From Schistosoma haematobium (Eukaryota; Platyhelminthes; Trematoda; Strigeidida; Schistosomatidae): a DNA stretch of 64,000 nt. The first letter of the stretch is position 1; every line of letters begins with the position of its first letter. The notes under the pieces are model-generated. The model did not search any database. It saw only the letters and a list, made by a program, of their open reading frames with translations, and was not told where the DNA came from. Below, piece after piece: positions 53,401-62,400 of this stretch. The stretch spans positions 5,906,950 to 5,970,949 of the forward strand of contig NC_067200.1 of assembly GCF_000699445.3 (NCBI RefSeq), read 5' to 3'. The position numbers were made by a program, and so were the translations under genes.

Positions 53401-56400
53401 TCGAAGTCGGGTATTCCTGCATATACAGCAAATCGATTATAACTCTGGGCTGTTACATTACGTACCTGTGGTTTACAAATTTTATATAAATCAACAGGAA
53501 ATTTGGATAAGCTGATGCTTTATCTCGACTAATTGCGAATCAGAAACATAAAAGTGAAGATTCTTTTATTGCAACGATATCGTTAGAAGAGGATATTCAT
53601 CAAATACTACAAGTTGCTGTAAAAGCAACACCATTGTCTGCTGAAGATATTAAATGATATACTCAAGAAGACTACGAGCTGAAACAGATTATTAGTTACC
53701 TCGAGCATGGGTGATCTATTCATATAGACAACAAATATACTGAACATTATGCTCATTGACGGATTTCTCTATCACTCGTGGACATATACCTGATATTTGG
53801 ACATCGGGTAGTTATACCCACGAGCTTACGTCGTAAGGTGATGTTGGAACTGCATGCTGTACACACGGATAGCACGGATGAAAGCACTTGCACGTAGATA
53901 CGTCTACTGGCCAAATATTGATGTTCAAGTCGAAGAATATATTGCGAAATTTTCTGCATGTGCTCAAACCTCTAAAGCCTCTCGAAAGACAAAAATGAAA
54001 CGTTGGGGAGCTACGACAAAGCCATGGTCATAAGTGCACGTGGATCTTGCCGGTCTCACAAAGGGGAAACAGTTCTTGGTAATTGTTGATGCTCCCTCCA
54101 AATGCCCAGAGTTCACTACATGAAGTATGTACTGTGGAAAAATTGAGACAGGAATTCAGCTTGTTTTAGTGTCCAGATGTATCGGTATGGGATAATAGAC
54201 CTCAGTTTACTTCTGCGGAATTCTCCAGGTTTTCCATCGCCGGTGCCGTTAGGTATATCGAGACACTTTCCCTACCATCTTCAATATAACGGGTTAGTTG
54301 AGAGGTTTGTGGGCAGCTTTATAAAGCACTGCTTAAATCTGAGGGAGAAGGAGAAGTAAAGGATGTCATTCAAGAACGTTTACTAACCCACAGCGTAATT
54401 CAGAACCCAGCAACAGTTAATCACGGAAGTCCAACAGAAGCGGTTTGGAAGAAAAATTAGGGTACCAATAGAACAAATAAAATCAAGATCCAAACATAGT
54501 CTCCAGTGATAAACGAGTGGAACAATGAATGATATGGTGCATTGTTCAGAGAGTTCAATGTGGGGCAGACGGTAGTAGGAAGAGATTTCCATGGAGTAAA
54601 GTCAACTTCAAAGATTGGGACTGTGGTCTTCAGAAAAGGAAACGTTATTTCTGAAGAAAAAGTCGGAGAACAGATATGGGTGCAGCATGCAAACTAACTT
54701 CAGCCGACTAAACAAGAGTGGGAGACTGGGAGTGATTTAATGCACGATATCAGTCAGTCAGTAACAACGTAGAACTTCGTACGTACATACGTCAGTTCGA
54801 GTTGCCACACCACCTTAGCACAGAGATGCAGTCGTCGATTCAAACCCTGTAGTGGTAGAGGTGGTAAGAGTATAAACAGAAATCGGAAAGATTAGGGTTT
54901 GAAGATGTTATTCAAGGAGTGTAATACAGTGAAATAAATTTGGAAAGAGGAAAAAGAACATGAAGAATTCAGAAGATTAGAATTTGGGAGAACACAAAAA
55001 GTGGATGCACCTGCGCCATTGCAAACGATTTTGAGCCATGTCATTCAGGGTCTCTAACCATCGGTTGCTATCATCTCGCGGTCCCCAAGCAGGTAGTCTA
55101 CACCTACCAACATGACTCAGTCCACTTGTCAGTGACTTCATGGACTTGTGCCATGTTTTGGTTTGGCCGCCTCTAGCTTTCTTCCAACCTACTCCTATAC
55201 CACTGAACATAGCACGTCGAGGCAGTCGGTCGTTGGGCATACGTAACACGTTTCCCAGCCATCTCAACTGATGAAGTTTTACTACTTCATCAATTGACTC
55301 GCCATCCTTACCTGTTACCCGTTTCCTAACAACTGTGTTACTTACTCGATGGTCCCATGATATACGAGCAATATTTCGAAGACACCTATGATCAAATACT
55401 AGTAACCTACGGATATCCTCTACTCTTACCGGCCATGTTTCACTGCCATAAAGTAGTACGGGACGAACTGCTGCGCAGTAAACCCGTCCTTTGGCTGATA
55501 GACGGATATCTCGCCTACGCCATAAATGACGCAAGTTGGCAAAAGCTATTCGAGCCTTCTGTATCCGTGCTGAGATTTCGTCACACACCAGACCACAAGG
55601 GCTGATGAGACTTCCAAGATAAGTGAAGCGGTCGACACACTCAACTACTTCACTCCCAATCACTAGTTCGGGTGTCGATGTAACCCAATCCTGGAGCAAC
55701 ATTTTGCATTTCGAGGGAGAGAATCGCATCCCGAACATGCTTGCATTGTTGCTTAGAGTGGTCAGAAGACTCTGCATTTTGTCAGCGTCTTCACCAAATA
55801 AAACGATGTCATCTGCATATTCCAAGTCAACAAGTGAACCTCCCGGCAGAAGTTCAACCCCTGTAAATTTAGATGAGGAGAGTGTTATCTCTAAAAGTAC
55901 GTCAACCGCAAAGTTGAACAAGAATGGGGAGAGTGGACAGCCCTGACGAACATCGTAATGCACGATATGCCATTAATCATATTAGCTAAATTGGATAATG
56001 AAACTAAAAGGGACCCAAGTAACAGGAGAAAGTGTACGATACCTCAAAGGCGGTCTCAGCGCACTGGATAGCTGTTTTTCCCTAGTATGAAACTCATCAA
56101 CGATGCTCGTCCACAATCTCGCAGGTACTCGAAGCCGGTTAGTGACATATTAATTGTATTGAGGATGGTTACGCAATATTGCGAACTAACTGAGGTTAGA
56201 CTTGTAAATCGTTAGATGCTATGTCAATGGTTCAAACGTTTAGTGTTCATCGTTAAACCTGAATGTTTTGGGTTTGATCTACGGTATCGTGAGTGCATAT
56301 TACTAAGCAGTCCCATATTATGAAAAAATAGTTTTCCAATCCTTTCTGACTTAACGATTTTTTAAAACTCAGGCCGTTTCACACGGTAAACGATCAAGTT

Positions 56401-59400
56401 CAATAATCTCATCTAACATATTTTGATCGTGAGTAAATTAGTCAATATTTGTACAACTGATTTACTTGCTCTTTTTAAATGTAAATCTAAGCACAATCCA
56501 ACTCGACAGTATCGTCTTACTTTAGTAAATTTTTGAAATCACCTGTAAAAAAATTCATCAGCATTTAGCTAATCAGTCTTTTCACATAAAAAAGAACATT
56601 ATTGTTTACTTAATCACTTCCAGCAGTTGAATGCATAATGAATAATTAGGACATTTGTTTACTTTTAACATTACACAATATATATTGCAAGCTGTTTCTC
56701 ATTTGACTAGAAATCGTAAATTAGTTGTTTGAATTCTCAAGTATCAGCACTGGTTAGGATAACTAAAATATTGGAACAAAACAGCGTCGAACATGTAAAC
56801 TGAAATCCGAAAATATCTTGATTGTTAAGTTTCGTAATTCATTTTTAACAAGGAAAAACGTGGTTGTGTAATTTGAATAGGGTCGATAGAGATTAGCGCC
56901 GTACAGTAGTAGTAGTAGTAGTTACTCACCTCTTACAACGCTCTTTTCCACCAGAATTAAACTTTTGTTAATAAAATATTCAAGCCTCATGTTTATTCAA
57001 ATTTAATTAGTTTATTTGCTTGTTTTAAAAAAAAAACTCACTTTTCAGATCATTTAGACGATCTGGAAGTATTGGTACGAAAAATTTTCTCTGATATACC
57101 AAGAATGTAAGTTGTATGATAGCATATTATCACTATTAAGAACTTTCACCTAATAGTAAATGTATTTTTTTAATGCCCCAATGAGTGGAAAAATTGTATT
57201 CTTGATGTAAGTCACTTCTTTACTCTGAAGAAGTGGTTAAGATTAAGTCACAAAACACCAATCTTTCTACTCATTGGGACATAAAAAATATATTCACTAT
57301 TAACTTTCCATTCAATACTCAATTTATTTGAAACTAGCAAGTTCAACCTTGGCATTGATACCCGTAAACTTTCAACTAAATTTGAATGAATAGTTTCACA
57401 GTAGTTGGGTGCCAATTTAATGTAATACATTAAGGAAGAAAATTATGTTTGTTAAATCTCAGCGATTGAATTTTAAGTAAATCCAACTGTTCGCACTTAG
57501 TTATCTGGTTCAAACTTTTTTCAAGGAAATATAACCAAACATCAAAATTATCGAATATAAATAAGTACATGGTTCCCTGGCTAACTGTATATTAAACAAG
57601 TCATCCGTTTATGTTGACAATGTTAAAAGTAAAAAAATTTGCTATAGTACCTATGAGATTTCTGGTGTGTAAAGAAAAGTATGTTTAGATAACGTACACT
57701 TGCTTGATTATATTTCCTTGGAAAAGCTTAGACCATATTTCTGAGTGAAACACTGGATTTACTTAAAATGCAATCGCTGAAATTTTACAAATATGATTTT
57801 CATCCTTAATTTATTATGAATATTATTCTATAAAATGCTTCGTAGTGTAAGGGATATGTAGAGATTGTCGAGTTGCATAGTTTACATCACAAACTGACCT
57901 TAGTTATAAAATCATTGGAAAGTAGGAAGGACTACACAATTGTTTCGTCTTAGTACTGTAATAGTGATGATCAAGAGTTAATTTCTGAAATCTAACTGCT
58001 GAACCGTAACCTATGGAGTTCAATCGTGTTGGATATGAGGCTTGTAGATGTGAAGCATCGGATGCCAACTCATTGGTCTTATAATTGAACATTCATGTCG
58101 ATGCCCAAAAGTTCTGGTTTTGGTCGATGGTGGCGTCGTGGCTATGCACTGCTGGGCAGTCTCACAGTAGGACGAAATAGCCTTCTAATGCTTCCTGGTT
58201 TTCAATGGTTGTCTAAGTACGATCATTTCGTGATGTAAGCCGTAGGCACCGGACCGTTGAATACACCTTACTTTACCTAAATTAAGATGGGAAATCAGAT
58301 AGTCTTTTTATAATCCCTACACACAACAAATGTATGGTCGTACACGTGAACCTTTATATGGTTACTGAATGACAGACTAGGAGTCATTTTTTTTTAGAGT
58401 GAGTGAATTTATACTACCTTTATCATCTGATTACGTACATCTTAATATGTAGATAATTATGGTTGCAAACTGCTATCCCACTGCATACGGAGTGTTTAAT
58501 TTAATAAACTATAGTTTTGCTAAGGTGCATGGATTGACTTGATATCCTGACACTTTCTTTTGTACAAAATTAATGCAAGTTGAAATTCCACATGTATATG
58601 TTGGAAATAAGAAATTCCTAAATGCCAACTTATAAGAATTTAAGGTGAATTCAAGGTCAACTTACAACATATTTTCGTTATATTATTCTGTGAGTTTGCT
58701 CAGTTCATAAATTAAAAGCATATTCATCAGTTTGTAACTAATTAATTTAAGCAGTTTTTTTGATTCTTTGTGGGTCTCGTTTGGCAAAGCTTGTATGCAG
58801 AAAATATACCTCCCACTCTATCTGACGGGGCAGGAAAGAAGAGGATAAAGGTAGTCTCGTTTATTGTGTTGGAGTTGAAGATACAAAATGGTAGTTCAGC
58901 ATACGAGTAGCATATAATCTAAATTCATAAGTTAATCGAGTAGTAGATACAAAGGGGTCTTAATGCCTTTGCTCATTTATAACTAAAATAGAACGAGAAC
59001 GATATGATTAAAAATATCAAATAATCACAATCTTACTTAAATAGTACGATCAATAAGTATGTTGTTGTCAGGCTTCAACCATTACTCCTGTAAGCTCTTC
59101 TCCACCGGCAACAAAAGTGTTCAAACTATTAATCAGTACCTTTGACATACTTTAGAATTATACTTAATTATATCCTTTAATAACTTGATTGGATAAACGA
59201 TGATGCCTAGTGGTCAAGGGGTTCGAGTTTCAGTCACTAAGTCTCTGGTTTAAACTTCATTTCACTTCGATTCGGGCAATCACGTAATATCATCAGCCGT
59301 CATATTTAGGATGCTCAAGTACATGTTGAATGAGTTTTATCTAAATATAGTCTTCTCTGAATGCTTTCAGAATCATAAAGTTATATGTTACCCTTATAGA

Positions 59401-62400
59401 TAACCTTTAATCTTCTACCAAACCCAAAATATGGGGAGCGGGTTTCTAACTTGATATTTGTTTATTTAAGCACATAGATATTGGTAAAAATGAGCATAAA
59501 AATATGTATGCGCCACACAATAACAATACGATCGTAAAGAGATAGAGAAAGGAGGGTAAGTATAATAAAAAAAATGAATAGAAATCAGTGTGTGAGAGTA
59601 AAGTAACGATAATAGTACTACCAGAAAGAATTCTTTTAGTTGAAGAAGTTACGTTCATTTTTACGAAGAAAGTAAAAGAGGGTTACAGTAAGATCGCCAC
59701 CAGCTTCTATTATGAGACATGTCTGATAACGTTTTAAGCCGTTGTATCTTAGTATCTCTAGGACCCCAATCGATGAGTCTTGAAGGTTTAACAGATTTCA
59801 GTCCTGTACAGCTTTCTTTCATACCACGACACTGTGTCATATACTAACCATCTCTCCACTTTTACCAACCGGTCCCATAGTCTGTAAATAATGCAAGGTG
59901 TGGAATTCGTTAAGGAAAGCTGTAAACAGCGTTGTCATCTCTCTGTGCCATATAGATCACATAAAATATTACTATGACAAAACTAACTTGACAGAATTAT
60001 CTTTTGACAACAGTTGAACGAAAAATATCCATCGAGTTAGTCTTGAATTGTAGTTTTGATAATATAATGCTTATTTACCTTTTGTTCTTGTGTTTCTTTT
60101 TTATCGTTTAATTCTAGTGGACTACCTGTGACAAACTTTAAATGTGTTGAACCTTTCGATATTAATTCATTTGCTAAATTATACAAGGGTGAGTATAAAA
60201 CTATTTCATTAAATTAAATTGATTTTCTATACATGTATTTTTTAATCGAAATTTCGTCACAAGCTAACATTGTCGGAAGAACCATTGAAAATAAATTAGA
60301 GCTCACTATATAACTATTTTCTCCGCATTTGGGGATCAACAATAGTTGGAATTCATTCATCATGTCATCATACATAGACACGAATCTAAAATCTTACGAG
60401 CTCTCTCTTACTATCCGTAGGCTAAAACATGATTGATTCCACTTAGAAATCCTCAGATGGGCAACACTTTTAACTTCAGTTTATTATTAATAAATTATTC
60501 GGGTGATCTTTTTTATATTTTGGCTCCTAATTCCATAGTTGTAGAGGTAGTTATAGTATTAGTTGTAGTAGAAAATATTAGCCATGAAAGATCAGATTAT
60601 AGAAGAAAGTATGGATTAGTGGAATAAAACAGTCTATAGTCCATTTAGAAACTTAGGATCTAATAGAAGACAAAAAGGGAATGCACTTGCGTTATTGCAA
60701 ATAAGTTTAATTCATTTTATCCAGTCTCTAACCGTTGGTTACGATAATTGTGTGAACCCCAAACAAATAGTCTGCATCTACCGACATGTCTCAATCCAAC
60801 AGTCAGGAACGTCATGGAACAGTGCCACGTCTTGATTTTACTACTCGTAACTTTCTTCCAACCTGCTTCTCCACCAGCCGTTATTTCGCGTTGAGTTAGT
60901 CTCTGGCTGCTGGGCATATGTGATACATCTCCCAGCCACCTCAGTCGATCAAGATTCACTACCTTATCAACTAATTTGTCATACTTATCTGGTACTCTGC
61001 GTCCAACCTCAGTATTACTAACTAAACGGTTGCAACATACGCGAGGAATGCTTCTAAGGGATTTATGATCAAATATTAGTAACCTATGAATATCCTCTAT
61101 TTCTACGGTAAATGTTTTACAGTGAGACTATAATTTATGGACGACCTTTGAGTGACGCTAAAATGACCTTAAAAATGTTCACTTACTAACTAGGACTAAA
61201 TGAAGACTATAAAGCAGTGTGAGGAATTAAGATTATGATTCAAAGTTGATGGTTAAGGTTAGGAACTAGGTTTAAGGTTTTCGTTACGAACTGGCTTCAG
61301 CTAGAATGCCAAAACGCTATCTAGCCAAACGGATGACTGAATTTCGCGCCAAAATCCAGGATCTTTCATCTTTTATCTGATTGGCTCGTCCATAAATTAC
61401 AGTCCACCATGTTTCACGTCTTTCTGTAGTTCTACTACTACTATTACTACTATCATTACTGTTGTGGATGAGAACATAGGTGGAGACAACCGGTTGTAAT
61501 TAAATACAAAATTACAGAATATCTTGGTAAAATGTGAGAACTATACATTAAATACTTCATTTACAAATTTTCATCATTTGTCTTTCACATTCTGTATGAC
61601 TCTTCCTACTCTCGATTCCTTTCTATTTTCTTTTCTATTCTCTTCAAATTGATCTTATTAGCCTTCGTCTGCTAAAGTTACATACTACTTATGTCTGTCG
61701 ACATAAGTAACATACACCACACTACTACTACGTAATATCATCTGAGTTGAACTATAAATATCTGTCAAAGGACTCGTTGTAAATACCAAAAAATGACTGA
61801 ACTACCTGAATTGCTTTTACATATAAATTTGGTAACGAATCAATAGCGCAAAACATGTTTAGTTAAGAGAGATAACATTGAAGAACACATTAAATGTGTA
61901 GGCGAATTTCGATTGCCTAAAAATAAAAACGAAAATCTAAGTTTATAAAATTAAAAAAATTGGTCTATAAACAGGGTTGGAAGATTTAACCGTTTTCAAT
62001 ATTCCGATAGATACAAAGCGCAGTGCATATACAATCTGAAGTTTTGTTTTGTATCTTTTTTATTTAAATATGTAAACATTAGTGCAAGGAGGCACCAAAT
62101 ATATATGCGCCACACAAATCATTCGATTTGTATGAGGACTGGGATACTATCCAGGCTCCCAAACCGAAACAGGTGGTTTTCTTAGAGGACCACACCCGGA
62201 GCCTTTGACCTGGAGGTCTACTCCATGAGGCAGTGAGCAACGTTAGGAGACGCAGTTCCATGGTAGCCGGTGACCAACAATGAGTCCATATGCCACTTGT
62301 TCCCATAAGATCCTGAAGCCTGTGTGCACCATTGGTTTGGAATGAAGGTTTTCCAACTACCCTAGATGGACCCTCCATATGCACCAATCCGGTTAAAGCT

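Larger units (their letters stand above)
49576..54737 (+). mobile_element. degenerate Gypsy element: gag, protease, RT, RNase H, integrase
   Basis: Gag from ATG 49624 (in-frame TAG at 49693) with ILEAVLGRLSTQPDIPG, SEFIFDADSGHNFKAWFGRM, then after a frameshift to ~50325; a decayed zinc-knuckle (CRFRNHRFPICNKVGHT) at ~51060; protease LLLDRASDTKLIS (~51955); RT with FRPKCRVSYAA, IRLCADFSTGLNDAL, SGLDLSEAYLQVEVD, FNRLLFGVKRVP; a gap where the YxDD box should be; RNase H (ATDAPNYGIGAVIS, FLTDHKPL); integrase (RYVYWPNIDVQVEEYI, HVDLAGLTKGKQFLVIVDA). Many stops and frameshifts. Two RTE copies are nested in it and no 3' LTR is found. Confidence 0.85.

Noticed and set aside
55623..55946. + strand 107-codon gene
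   Set aside because: Opposite strand of the intact RTE RT frame.
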